Shown here one piece after another: positions 45,365 to 58,300 of a DNA stretch of 64,000 nucleotides; position 1 is the stretch's first letter, and each line of letters begins with the position of its first letter. The stretch lies in the NCBI GenBank assembly GCA_026724425.1, contig JAIUCV010000003.1:43301283-43365282 (forward strand), given 5' to 3'. The notes beneath the pieces are model-generated. The model saw nothing but the letters and a program-made list of their open reading frames with translations. It made no database searches and was not told the DNA's origin. Source of the stretch: Erythrophleum ivorense. Taxonomy: Eukaryota; Streptophyta; Magnoliopsida; Fabales; Fabaceae. A program made the translations under genes and the position numbers.

Positions 45365-48300
45365 TGATAATTGTGCACTTTTTAGGTTAGAAAGTTTAAA
45401 GCAAGACGTGTTATAGTGAAACATGAGGCAAGAATCAAAATAATTAAGATTGTTTAAAGAAGTATACTTTTCATCTAATTGATTTTTTGAGTAACTTATA
45501 CTCCTCTCATAAGATATTTTTAAATTATATGCTTATTTTTTATTTTGAAAAATTAAAACATGCCTTATACTAATCTTTCTTGTAGCAAAAATATAAACTA
45601 CAATTACATCTATTTTGACTAAAATACCCTCATGTATATTATTTATATAAAAGAAAAAATATTAAAGATATATATATGACAAATGTAAAAACTATCAATT
45701 TTATAAATTTGAAATAAATTAAATTTATAGTTTTAAATGGTAACTATGCATATAATATTTTTAAAACTACAAAAAAAAATTAGATACATAAAAGAATAAA
45801 TAAATAATTCATTCCTTCATATTATCAATCATACTATATAAAATATTAGTTTATAAATTTGAATATAATTATCAAACTAATGAAACAAAATAAATGAGAA
45901 GCAACTACAAAGACACATTGATTAAGGGGGAAAATTTTAAAAGAGATGAAAACAAAAACATAAATAAGAAATTGTAATAAATTGAAAAACATAATCACAT
46001 GAATAAGAAATAAAAACAAACTAAAGATTATTAAATTAAATAATAAAATATTATTTAAAATAAATGAAATTTAATTACTAAAAAATATAATTACTTGGAG
46101 TAGCAAGGTTGTAAATGAGGTGACCAAACATCATTTTTCCTTCTACTAACTTTCCCATATTCCTTTTTCCCTTTCTTTCTCTTTTCTAATTCTTATTCCT
46201 ACAATTACTTTTTGACATAACTAAAGGGAAATATCAATAAATTTATTAAAAAATAATAAGTATAAATAAATAAAACTTCAAATTAGAATTAAAATATTAA
46301 ACATAAATATTCATTATAATAGGTATAAAATATGAGAGGAAATAACATATTTTTAAAGGTCCCTAGTCTAACACTTATTATGCTCTCTAGTTATTTTTTA
46401 AAGAAGTTTAACCCAACAAAAAAAAAATCTTCATATTTAAAAATATATTACATCACCAATTATATTAGTGTATAAAGAATTGCAATTTTATGCACATTTT
46501 AACTTTTATAATATATAATAGAATATTATTTTAACTCCTAATTGAACAAAAAAAAGACTATTGGAGCTTTATTGTAAACTTCTTCATTAGTCATTCTTCA
46601 TTACCTACAAAATAAAAATAAAAGCAATTACTAAAGCAAACCTAGCGGTAAAGTATTTGAGAGGAAAAGATGAAAGAAAGAAAACAAAATTATTCATCAT
46701 TGAACTTACAAGAAACTACTAAAAAATGGAAACCAACTAGAATAAAAAAGATAAAGCCATGCTCCAATTATCTAAAGATAAAAATAAAATTTTATCCTGA
46801 CTATTTATACTATCTGGGCCTTTATAAAATTCATATTTTTAATGCCAATTATATATATATATATATATATTAGAGAAGAGAAAGAACAATAGCCAAGAAA
46901 AAAATTTTGTATTCATAAAAATGAAAATGTTTAAAAGTCATTTGGAACTAATTAGGACTGTAAATAGAAAATAATTAAAGTGATCATAATTAGTTATATA
47001 AAACTAATTAAAATTAATTGCAATAAGAAATATAGCTTATATAATATAAACTAGGTTAATAGCACTTTTGAAAATTGCAATATTTAACTCACAAAAGAGT
47101 ACAGTTAGGAGTGCTAATAATCCAATCCCACATGATAAGCCATAGAATTAGGCAGCAGTATATGTAGGGGCAAAAAGCGTAGCTAAACCTTGATCTACTG
47201 TTATTTAGAGTTTATCATAGGCCATCAAAGCCTTTTTTATCACACTGGTAAGTTCCTTTACCTATTGTCCGACCAGAAGTACTATTCTTTTCTTTTTTTG
47301 GATACAAAGTAACTAATTCATTGTTAATTGTTATAAATTAGAATTTTTAACTCTATATAACTTTTTGCTGTCTTGTTCATACTTGGTTTATTAGTGAATA
47401 TTTTGAGTTGTTAAATCTAAAGGAGAGTATTTTAATTTAAAAAATATATATTTAAGCTAATAAGGATATTTTAGTCAATTAGACTAAAGTGCAACGCAAC
47501 TCTTAGTTTCATGAGAGATGAATATATATTTTGAAAATATAGTGGAGGATTGTGTAATTCTACCAAAACTCAAAGAAGATATTTTAGTCAATTGAATTAA
47601 AGTAAAGCACAACATTTTCTTTTACAGAAAAGAAGTGTATATTTTAAAAATAAAAAAGATGTTTTATAATTTTAATAAAATTAAAAAAATTTGTAAATTT
47701 ATTTTTAACAAAATTGATAATGTGTAATTTAAAGTGACACATTAATGTTACATATCATTTAAAAAGTATATGCATCATAATTAATCTAATTTATTTAATA
47801 GAGTATTGACAAAAAGATGGATTTGAATACAAGATATGTGTGTGTGTGTGTGGAGTAGTAAATTGTGACAAAATTTGAGAGAGCACAGTGATACTGAATA
47901 ATTCTTACCCTCTGTTAATGAGAAAAAGGCCTACATAAACTTGGAAGAATTCTTATTATTTTTAGGGAAAATTTTCTATTACAACTTCAAGATTGAGAAT
48001 TTTATTACTATTCCAATAAACATTTTAAACAAATAAGAATTTTCCCTTAAATATAATTATCTAACTCACCCTTGACTTAAAAATACAGTAGACGGCAAAA
48101 TCTTATTTGTAGTATTATTTACTTTTAAGAAACACAAATTTTGAAAATGAGGTTCTTTCTCGGAGAAGTTGCCTTATAGACTTTGTTAACATGCTTTATT
48201 GACCTTACAGCCTTTTGCCTCGCTGACAAAAGTTGGCTTCCCATGACTTTCATGTCTTTGTCTCAACGACTACTTTCGCCTATGAGCAAATGACATTGTC

Positions 48301-48901
48301 GTTTCTTCATGTGGCTTCCTTTCATGGCTTCACCTTTATTATTTCTATAATATAAATAAAATACCTTCAATAATTTCTCACTTATTTTTATATAAAATAA
48401 CATAAATATAAATTAAAAATATATAATTTTTACCTTGATAAAATGAAAAATAAACATAAAAAATTAAGTTACATGAAAATGTTATTGATTCCTACTAATA
48501 ATATATTAAAATAAAATAAAATAAAATAAAACAAACAGATCAAGAATATAAATGGAGAAAAATATACGAAACATGAAGAAAAAAATGATAACGATTTAGT
48601 CTGAATAACTATCTCATACATTTTTATGTCGTCCATTTAATATGGACATTTTATATATGATTTCAATTATATATTCAATTAGAAACACTAACGATTGTCT
48701 TTACCCAAAAAAAAAAGCCCATTCCCGGGAAGTTTCCGTCTGAAAAGAATAAGCAAAACTCTAAAAAATTTTACCGCCAAGCAGGAAGCATAATCAAACT
48801 CACGGCCACGAGCAAACAAGTAGCAGAGCCATTAAGTATGAACAAGCAAAATTATAGAGAGAGAGAAAAAAAAGGTACAACAAGCTGACAGAGACATGCC
48901 C
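45365..48901. other. AT-rich spacer
   Basis: No gene recognised on either strand. Contains (AT)n at about 46848-46871, (GT)n at about 47838-47855 and long A/T runs. The stretch 47105-47270 is less AT-rich and has no coding frame; I cannot assign it. Confidence 0.5.
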
Positions 48902-48909
48902 ATTACTGA

Positions 48910-49505
48910 TAGACCTAATCATGGGTCGAGAAGCCTGCTGGATTCCCAAAAAATAGATATAAACCAAAAAAAAATCTGAAAAAAAAAAATTCATTGTGAA
49001 AAAGCTTGAATATAAAAAATGTTAGGGTTAAACTTTTTTTAAAAGTTTGGCTTGAGCCTGAGTCTCAGTCCACTCGTATTATAATTTTTTTTATATATTA
49101 TTAATAAATAATATTAGTAGAACATTTATTATAATTATAGATATAAGTAAAAAAATTATATAACATATATTATTATTATTATTATTATTTTTACTTTTAC
49201 TTATTGTATAATATATTATTAGAAATAAATTATTAATAGTAATATTATTAGAAAAATTATTATTTTGAGAGGTTTTACTATCTTATATATATATTTTTTT
49301 CAAGTTATTTAAACTTTTTGTAATTTTTTATGAGTTATTAAGAATTTAAAATAAGAATAAAAGTATACTTCACAAGTAATGAAATAAATATATATTTAAA
49401 ACTAAAAAAAATAAAAAATGTAAAATAAAAAATTTTTGCAAAATGGGCCAGCCCGAGCCCAAGTCCGTTTTAACTAGGCTTGAGCCCGACCCTTGATCAG
49501 GTCTA
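48910..49505. mobile_element. hAT-type MITE of a second family, 596 bp
   Basis: Exact 8-bp target duplication ATTACTGA (48902-48909 and 49506-49513). The left end is TAGACCTAATCATGGGTCGAG, and the complemented right end is TAGACCTGATCAAGGGTCGGG. Very AT-rich inside, with a GC-richer GGGCCAGCCCGAGCCC-like patch near the right end. No ORF. Confidence 0.9.
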
Positions 49506-49513
49506 ATTACTGA

Positions 49514-51240
49514 TATGCTTTATTTTTTTAAGGTAAATTATACTTAATTTGGTTTAAAACATTGCTGTAATTTATATGAAGTGTGTTATTTAATTTTCTT
49601 ATAATTTAATTGATTGCCATCTAACCATTAATTAAAAAGAAAAAAAATGCAAATATGCTCCCTTAATTTTAAGTTATTTGCAAACATCCTTTTCAACTTT
49701 AAAAATTAAAAAAAAAATTCTCAATGATCACTTTTCAAAATTTACATCCTTATCCTCATTTTCCTGCTAGTCTTGTTAATAGAAATACTGCCTCACACTA
49801 TTTATTTGCCATGTAACTCACTCCCATTTGCCTAAAAATGACAGATAACATGCTCCTTTTGTATTATATTTCCATAAATAATAACTTTTAAGAGAAACTC
49901 TCGATTTTTTGACCCCCAACACACATGGCGCTGATTCATTATTATGATTATTTTATATTATTTTATTATAAACAATATCTTTCGCCTTCCGACATGAGTC
50001 ACCAGTGAGAGAAGACCCCGGTAACTCAAAAATGGACGAGAAACCACAATATGGAAAAAGCGAGTCTCCTCCACTTCCACCCCATTCCGTACATTTGTCT
50101 TTCTGTGTTGAAGTACAAATCTCAAAATACTGTTTTTATAAACATTACAAGTTGAAACCAATATAAACATGGATAGTGTATTAATATATAGAGGACATGG
50201 GCCAAATGGGCTCACATAAGTTCAGGTTCTTGCCCATCTCTAAAGAAATGGAAGGAATGTTTTTTTTTTTATCTAAATTATTTAGATTAGATCTGAATTC
50301 CAATCTTTTGTTATGATTTTGAGTTTTTTTTAATAATTTCAAAGATTGCAGAGTATAAAATAAACATGATTTCTCATTTGCAAATCTCAAATAATAATAA
50401 TAATTTAAATAAGAAATCAAAAACACTAAAATCTAAACTATCCAAATGAATTTTGAATCAGATGTGCAGTGGGTTGGAACCGGCGTTCACTTCTATAATT
50501 CAATGTGGTTGTGAGGTCAGACCGACCAATATGCATGAAGCAAGAAGTATCCATGGCACATCAGGGGACATTAATCTTCTTATAATGGTGAAAATGCATT
50601 CTTTATAATACTGTTGAACAGCCGATTTGAGGCGTGAAAAGTTAAGACTACACTTTTTCTACATATTTTGATTGAAATAATGGTGAAATTAGAATATCAT
50701 TGGCTTTTGAGCCATTCTGCAAAGTATGCTTGATTTTATTGCTTAAAATTATCTCTTAATTTCATGAGATTGAGTGAGGGATGAGTCTCAATATTCAAGA
50801 CCTTAAATATTTTTTGAGGAAAATATTATGAACAATGAACATTTTATTTGGCCCAAGATGAACAATGACTTTAAGCACGGTAAGACTTGACATTATCAAA
50901 TCATTCAACAACCAAAAAAAAAAAATCAGCCTTAAGCTTATTGATTGAGCGTTTTGCCGTAGTCACTGGGAAAAACATGGCTGGTCATATATGCCAATGA
51001 TAATATTCTCAAGTCTTCCCGTCTTCATCACAATTAGTGTCTGCCTATTCAACAAAGTCCCAATAAAAACAAGTGATCAAAATTGGCAACCGTCTATGAG
51101 AAGACAAAGTCCATTGACTCTCAGGAGAGCTGTGACCTTATGGAAAACTCTCAATAGATATTAGCCTTCATTCATGGCACTGGCATCTAGAATTTATGGT
51201 TATTCTCCGTTATGATCATACAGATGTTATGATCATATAT
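49514..51240. other. Spacer upstream of the thaumatin-like pseudogene
   Basis: No gene recognised. Imperfect inverted similarity between ATCTAAATTATTTAGATTAGATC (here in part, near 50270) and TCTAAACTATCCAAATG (near 50430) suggests another small decayed element. The last few hundred bases are less AT-rich and may be the old promoter of the pseudogene. Confidence 0.4.
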
Positions 51241-52109
51241 ATGGATCAGCTAACACTATTGTTTTCGTTTCTATTAACGCTTCACCTATGCGTATCGGGT
51301 AATTATAGATTATAAATGAAAATTATAACTATGTGACATCAAAATTGAAAAAGAAAAATTTCTGTTTTCGTTTGTTCCTCGTCAACAACGATGAAGTCTA
51401 ATGTACCTTAGGAATACCATTTGCAGGAGTAATTTCAACGACATTGACAATAGTCAACAAATGCAACTACACAGCATTGCCAGGCATTCTGTCAGTCCCT
51501 GGAGGTGCTCCTTTTTCAACCACTAGTTTTGTTCTTCAAACGGGTGAGTCTATGATCGTCTCTGCAACCACTTCCTAGGGTGGCCGCTTCTGGGCTCGAA
51601 CTCAATGCACAGAAGACCCCACCAGCAATTTCTCCTGTGTCACCAGTGACTGTGGCTCCGGGAAGCTGGAATGTGAAGGCAAAGGAGCCACACCGCCTGT
51701 GACACTGGTGGAATTCTCTTTAAATGGAGCCGGAGGGCTTGATTTCTTCGATGTGAGCTTGGTGCCTATGATAGTCGTTCCTTAAGTTGTTTGCGGAGAC
51801 AACTGCACGAGCATGGGTCGTGCGGCGGATTTGAATTGCGCGTGCCCTTCAGGGCTCAAGGTAATTAGCGTGGATGGAAAACAAGTGGTGGTGACTGGCG
51901 TGCAAGAGCGCTTGCGAGGCTTTTGGGTCACCACAGTACTGTTGCAGTGACGCGTATGCATCTCCGAACACCTGTAAGCCATCCTCTTACAGATTTTCAA
52001 GAACGCTTGCCCACGCGCATACAGCTATGCGTGCGACGACCAAACAAGCACATTCACATGTGCGTTTGCAGATTATAGCATCACCTTTTGTCCATCCCCC
52101 AACACCAGG
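51241..52109 (+). pseudogene. Thaumatin-like protein (PR-5 family) pseudogene
   Basis: Exon 1 (51241-51298) encodes a signal peptide, MDQLTLLFSFLLTLHLCVSG. An intron with GT...AG edges (51299-51426) follows at the usual thaumatin-like position. Exon 2 reads TIVNKCNYTALPGILS, GGRFWARTQC, CVTSDCGSGKLECEGKGATP, PVTLVEFSLNGAGGLDFFDV and, near the end, FKNACPRAYSYACDDQTSTF then FADYSITFCPS, all hallmark blocks of PR-5 proteins with their conserved cysteines. TAG replaces the Trp codon at about 51577, TAA follows VPMIVVP (about 51783), and a frameshift plus stops lie around 51900-51980. A functional member is a secreted defence or cell-wall protein of about 240 aa; this one is dead. It runs without a gap into the lectin-domain pseudogene. 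Confidence 0.92.
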
Positions 52110-52996
52110 TTGGATTCATCTCCCTCCTCCTCATAATGCACAACCACAAGTACCATCACATCATCTCACTTCATCAAGGCCCTTGAAATTATAAGCTCTA
52201 ATGGGAGTGTGTTCACACTGGGGTTCTTCAGCCCTGAAAATTCTACAAATCGCTATGTTGGAATTTGGCACATGTCTCAATCCACCACCGTATGTGTAGC
52301 TAACAGAAATCGACCACCGAGGGATTCTTCAGGCATTATTACAATATCTGAGGATGCCAATCTCGTGGTATTAAATGGACAGGAAGCAAATCATTTGGTA
52401 ATCAAATGTGTCAAATTTTGCATCTAGCACTACTTGCCAGCTTTTAGATTCTAGAAACCTTGTCCTGCTTGATAACTTTGCTAAAAACATCATATGGCAA
52501 AGTTTCGAGCAACCTTTAGATACATTGCTGCCAAGCATGGGAATTACCGACAACAAAAGAACAGGTGAGAAAGTGAAGTTTACGTCATGGAAAAGTCAAT
52601 CTGATCCGTCCCTTGGGAATTTTTATTAGAATCTTGAATGACTAAATCTTCCTGAATTGTTCATATGGAATGCACCTAGCCCATACTGGTGCAGTGGTCC
52701 ATGGAATGGCCGAGTCCTTACGGAGGTGCCTATGATGAGTTCTGAGTATAGTAATGGTGCCAATCTACTGTCTCAGAGGGATAGAACTATTTATTTTACT
52801 TTCATTTTATCAGATAGGTCTGACATCAAAGAAATGGTTGTCTTAAATTCAAAAGGCAAGTTATTGCGTAAACAATGGAATGACGCCAAGAAGTAATGGC
52901 AAGAAACCTATCTTGTTCAAAATTCAGACTGCGATTTTTATGGTATCTGTGGGGCATTTGGAAATTGCAATTCAGAGAGTTCACCAGTCTTTAAGT
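52110..52996 (+). pseudogene. G-type lectin S-receptor-like kinase ectodomain, pseudogene fragment
   Basis: Homology to the extracellular part of S-domain receptor kinases. The bulb-lectin region has FIKALEIISSNGSVF, LGFFSPENSTNRYVGIWH, ANRNRPPRDSSGIITISEDA and NLVVLNGQ. After frameshifts near 52390 come QLLDSRNLVLLDN, IIWQSFEQPLDTLLPSMG and RTGEKVKFTSWKSQSDPSLG, and the S-locus glycoprotein domain at 52657-52896 (FIWNAPSPYWCSGPWNGRV). A CDFYGICGAFGNCNS-like EGF/cysteine block lies at 52925-52970. No signal peptide, PAN domain, transmembrane segment or kinase is present. It stops abruptly about 52995 where Sirevirus-like LTR sequence begins. The upstream thaumatin frame enters this frame with only a TAA (52134-52136) between them. 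Confidence 0.9.
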
Positions 52997-53167
52997 CATA
53001 TAAATGAGTTAATTAATGATCGAAAGCTTCATACATATTATGGGCCAAAACAATTAAGTCATATAAAATTCACATAACGAGCTAGAGATTTTTAAATGAA
53101 CTTTTATGTAAATATTGATTGAGTTTTGTTATCATCAAAGTCCTGAACTAGTAACTTTGGACTAACA
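52997..53167 (-). mobile_element. Truncated 3' LTR edge of a Sirevirus-like copia element
   Basis: The minus strand begins TGTTAGTCC and contains CTTTGATGATAACAAAACTC, typical of Sirevirus LTR starts. Only about 170 bp remain before receptor-kinase sequence begins, so the LTR is truncated or its far end is too decayed to see. Confidence 0.6.
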
Positions 53168-53195
53168 ATCTCTCATTTTCGATGATGACAAATCA
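53168..53195 (-). promoter_or_regulatory. Polypurine tract region of the Sirevirus-like element
   Basis: The minus strand reads TTTGTCATCATCGAAAATGA then GAGAT, immediately before the LTR edge. Sireviruses have a strongly conserved TTTGTCATCATCAAAAAGGG-type PPT here, so this is a mutated version. Confidence 0.7.
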
Positions 53196-53789
53196 CTATG
53201 CAAAAGGTTTAAGGTTTATGTAAAAGTTCATTTTATGCTTCCCCTAAATTTATGCACGTGACTAACCAAACAAGCAAACAATATCACTTTATGCTCCACT
53301 TGAATCTATGTATGAGAACAAATAGACAAAATTCAGTGGGGTCATAAAACAACCATAGACAAGCAATGTCATTAAGCACAAGATTCTTAGAATCAAATCA
53401 AATCAAACATTTTGCATATTGTTCTTCGTCTTTTTTGTCAACAGCAAAAAGGGTGTAAGATAAAAATAGGAAATAAATCAATCATCAGACAATTAAATAA
53501 TTCAACAACAAATTTAGAGAGTAAGATGCAGTAATATAGAATGATTAAGAAATTAAGGCCATCACTGGCAATTGTCACAAACTTCTATAAGTGTTCTTAA
53601 AATCAAAGGGCATATCGAAGCTACTAATTGAGATAGTGAAAGACTTGAGATGTTTGATCAGTTAGTTGTATAATTACTAAGTGAATGCCTTGAAGACCCT
53701 GCAAGAACACATTGCAATTACTCTTAAAAGCCTGTTTTGTATTATGCAGCTCAGTAGTTACAAAATCCAACTATTACTAAATTACTCCT

Positions 53790-55311
53790 TGACTGCTGAT
53801 TATGTGACGAATAGAGCCAACATTAGTTGCCAGTGAGTCAAAATCATCACGAGGTAATTGGACATTGGTATTCAAAGTATGAAGAAGTTAAAAAACTTCT
53901 TTGTTAGATGGTTGGGCAAAAACTAAAGGAGGTGGAAAAGATGAAGGAGAATGAGGTAGGGACCTATGTTCATCTACAAGAGGGTGAGGAGGAGAGGTTA
54001 GTGGAGGCACTGAAAAAGGGGAAGGATGAAAGGTGGAAGAAGGGACGAGAGGAGGGGGGGACAAGGGAATAAGTGAAGGATTAGAAGAAGTAGATGGAAG
54101 AGAGTTTGGTGGTAGAGGTAATGTGAGAGGAGGAGTATTTGTTAAAAGAAGAGGTATGAAAGGAGGAGTATCTATTGGTGGAGGAGAAGTAGGAAGTATA
54201 GGAGTAAAAGGTAATATACTTAGAGGAGTTGGAAGAGAGAATGGTGGAGTTAAAGGAGCAGGAGAAGGTGAAAGAGATGGAGGAAGAAAATTAAGAATTT
54301 CTTTCTTTGGAGATAAAAGGATTATAGTAGATGGAGGAAGGAATGAATGTAAGAGTTTTTTGCTTTTTATAGGATGGAGGTGGAGGTGAAGGTGGAGGAC
54401 GAGTGTCAGGGATGATGGAGGACGAGTTTGGTAAGGTGGTGAAGGATGAATGGGTTCAGTTGAAGTTGGTGGACAAAGTTGGTGATTTGATGAGGTGGAT
54501 AGAGGATGAGCTTGGCTGGGTGACAGTGGAGCATTTGTTTAACTAGGAGAGCTGGGTGGAGGATGGTTAACACTTGGTAGAGAAGGAGGTTCATTAAGTA
54601 AAAGAGAAGGATGACGCACAGGAGAGGATTGGGTAGGAGGATCAAGAGTGGTGGAGACAGGAGTGTCCTCAGACAAAGATGCATCAATATCACCAGAGGT
54701 GGAAGACTTATTTGCTTTAGATGGTATAGTCTTCTTCTTGCTCTTAGAGGAGGAGGGCTTGACAGAATTTTTTATGGTCTGTTTAATTGTAGGGGGAGGA
54801 ACTTGCTAAATGTTGAGGGTTTGATTATACCTAAGCCAAAAGGTTTTAGGATCAGTTTGGAACTCCTTAAGATTATAGTTCCTTATCCATTCAATTCCCA
54901 CAGGTGTATACTTCATATTGTGTAATGACATATTGTCGTATGTTCTAGAAATCACTTGAGACTGATATCTTTTAAAATTTACATCCTTCTTTTGAAAATC
55001 CCTATAAGGAGCATTCCATAAGGAAGACTTGATACTTAACCAGAACTCTTTGTGGCTTCTTCTATGTACTTGAGCATTCACTAATACACATTAAATATCT
55101 TGTTATGCTATTAGATTATAAACCTAGAAAATATCTCTCCACAATACTACTTCCAATGACTAGATTTGTGGAAACATTGTAGACCCAATAATATGTGCAA
55201 CAACCCAATACGAGAAAGCAAGGGCTTGAACATTTGTTTTTCTTCTAAACACCAAATCTTTTCTCTCAATAACAACATCATAAGTGTCAACATATGATGA
55301 ATTCATTTTGG
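53790..55311 (-). pseudogene. env-like / plant-transposon ORF of the Sirevirus-like element, C-terminal part
   Basis: On the minus strand a decayed frame reads a globular part first (55311-54800: RRKTNVQALAFSYWVVAHII, VHRRSHKEFWLSIKSSLWN, QVISRTYDNMSLHNMKYTP). It then has a basic Ser/Lys stretch (SSSKSKKKTIPSK, about 54735) and a long proline/serine-rich region (about 54690-53930). It ends in a leucine-rich piece (about 53900-53790, LPRDDFDSLATNVGSI). Its place downstream of copia RNase H, together with a proline-rich segment, fits the env-like ORF of SIRE-type elements. That is inference from order and composition, as I recall no exact motif. Several stops are present. The plus-strand Gly-rich ORF over 54033-54389 is its shadow. 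Confidence 0.55.
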
Positions 55312-55316
55312 CAGTG

Positions 55317-58300
55317 TAACACCATAATTCTAGAACTCATTCCGCATGCATGTTAAGCTCCCTTCCATTACCACACAAGAAGAGGAAGGAAAACTTAATA
55401 AAAATAATCAATTCTTTCGTGTTGCCTAGTGGATGAATTCTTTAATTGGTGTTTCGTGGACCATATGAACCCATTCAACTTATTCTCATATTTGATTACA
55501 CCAATACAACTCAAAACCATCCTAACAAAAGGCCTAGAACTCATGCAAGTGGATGGAGTACATGAAATTCATGAGTGCAACCTCGGCCAGAAATTCCAGA
55601 TTTCTATCATAAACTTTGAAAAATTATAACTAATTCTAGAAAAATTGAAATTATGCATTCTTTACTAATTCTAGAAAGCTATAGTGGTATACTTTATGCT
55701 AAAAGATATATCCACATCTCAATAGGGGCTACTAGCCATCGAAAATTGATGGAATAGTACTAGAGGTTGGTTGCCATTGCTGGTACTATCCTCCAACATG
55801 AAAAATTTATATCTCCCTGGTCCAAGGTCCAATTGGGGTGATCTTGGTGGACATGAAAATCTTATCATGTCTAGTTTATGTCTATAAAATTTTACAAGCA
55901 TTGGACATCATTTGGCTTACGAATGACATAGCCCAAATTTTTGACCATATGAATAGTATTTGCATCAGTTTAGCCAAAAAATGCCAACTTTGGAAATTCA
56001 TAATTAATTCCACAGAGCTCCTAATAATCTAGTCTTTGGTTTTCCAAAAAATCTCTGGATAAGATCAATATGTGTGTCAAATTTCATGGGTAAATTCGTT
56101 CATTTGATCAGATCTTGACATTGGGTTGTGAAATAGTTCATTTTGTGTCATTAAAGGGCTCCAAATGGTCCATTTTGAGTTCTAAGATAACCATGACCAC
56201 TTGAGCACATGGTAATGCACAAAATGATATTCTAAACTTGTCTTAAAGGTGCATAAACCTAGAATTTGAAAACTCACTCTCTCACCCCATGCCATACACA
56301 AGATCACACATGCTTTACATTGTCATTCACTACCCAAAATGCACATTTCCATTCATTTGGCACTAAAACTCATACATCAAATAATTAGGTAATTACATAT
56401 GTTCAAATGATTACATAACAATTCCATCATATGCCATGTGTATGGCTACAAAAGAGACAAAACTAGGCATTTTGGTGTCAAGCTCTCATCTTCCAACTTA
56501 ATGGCTTCCATTACCTTGTTCACTTAGTTTACTTAGCATGTTAGGACATTGGAAAGGGGGGAATGAGATTCAGAGAATCCTAATAGCTCATCTCCCTTTC
56601 AATCACATATAAAGAATGCAAAACAAGTCTTAAAAATGCATGCATGAGCATTATGGAGTGTACAATCATTCAAGAAGCATTCTTGGCACTTGAACAAGTC
56701 ACACAAAGCATACATAGGCTTGCCAAGTAAGTGGATTAGCCTCACTCATTCTCTTATGGATTTTGGACTTGTCTCACCTATTTTCTCTAAGAGGTTTTGA
56801 CTCAACCTCACTCTTGGAAGTCAACCTTACTCTTGGGAGACTCTTTACTTTATTTCAACCAATTTTAAGGATTCTTGGCTCATCTTCACTATGGCTAAAG
56901 TTTCTTGACTTCACCACACTTAAGCAAAGTCAAGCACACATACTAAACATCATTTGAAAACATATTACAACATCATGGTACCATAATACATATGCACATG
57001 TTAGAACACTTTTTATGGCTTAAAACACACATATACACATTCAAAGACAAGTTAAGCACACATTCATACATGAGAGAAAGAGAAGTAAGTTATCTTTGTT
57101 GCAACCACATACTTTTTCTCTTGGAAATGCTCTCCCTTCCTCGGCCTCACACACACAAAGGTGTGGGATTTGTTTCTCTTGGCCTAAACAAAATATATGG
57201 AAGCTAGTTAGGTTCTTGGAATCATTTCTAAAACTATACATCTTCCTTAAACACTACTTAGTCTAATGACCCCTTTTATGGTTCCAAAATGCACCTTATA
57301 AAGCAACATCCATAAAGTGAGTTCTAGGCTCTATTCTTTCATTTCATTTATAATTCTTGACTCTTTTTAAGCCTCTTGGAGCCATCACACAACTAAAACA
57401 AGAAGCCTAACTAGGTGTTACTTCTTTAAGTCATATTATGGAACATATAAGGCCATCTCATTTTTTATGGTTTCTAAATTTTTTTCAAGGCTTCCTCTCA
57501 TCCTCTTCTATCATATATGACTCAAAAATAAGTTTGGAATAAATTAAAACTATCTCTAGATACCCTAGCCCTTCTAGGCTGAAACTATGCTTGTTCTTAG
57601 CACCCATGGACTTTGTTTTGTTTTCTTGATGGATGATGTACATGGGGAGCCTTTTATGGATCTTAGAAGCTCATTTAAATATTTATTTAGGCCTAAGAAT
57701 CATTGTATCAAATTAGATTTTGCAAGGGACACTTGAAACCCTAGGTTTGCTATCTTAATTTTTCATGGTTATTTGTTAATTCTCTTTGCATATTCTTATT
57801 CTCCTCCCTTAAATTCCTAAGATTCATCCTTAGTTTTGCCTAATATCCAAGCCTTATTAAAGCTCTATGGGTGGGACAAACCAAGGAGAAGAAGGGTATA
57901 AGAGATAGCTACCATGGAAGGAAGATTTACCTTATTTTTCCTTGATTTCTTGGTTGTTTCTTCCTTTCCTTGGCCTCCTTTCTTCAAATCTGAATTTTCC
58001 CCTCTATTCTTCCCTTAAAATAGATCCAAAAACTTCAACAAAATCATAGGAAAGAAGGGGAAATGGAGAAAAATAGGTTTGCTAAGTTGAAAGCATGAAA
58101 AAGACTAAGAAATTTCATACCTTTTACCTTGTTTTTCTCCTCCCTTTCTCCTCCTCTTGGTGCACCCCAAACCCTAGCTTTCTCCACTGATTTAGGGCAA
58201 AAACAATTCTATCTAAATGAGTGAGGAGGTGGGGCACCTCATATATATATAGGGAGGTTAAGAAAGACTTTTCAAAAATTCTAATTTTGTTCCTTCGTCT

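Noticed and set aside
46670..46873. 67-aa Lys-rich plus-strand ORF
   Set aside because: Ends in an (AT)n microsatellite and has only AT-rich codon composition; no family motif.
54033..54389. 118-aa Gly/Arg-rich ORF on the plus strand
   Set aside because: It is the antisense shadow of the proline/serine-rich part of the minus-strand env-like ORF; composition only, no family motif.
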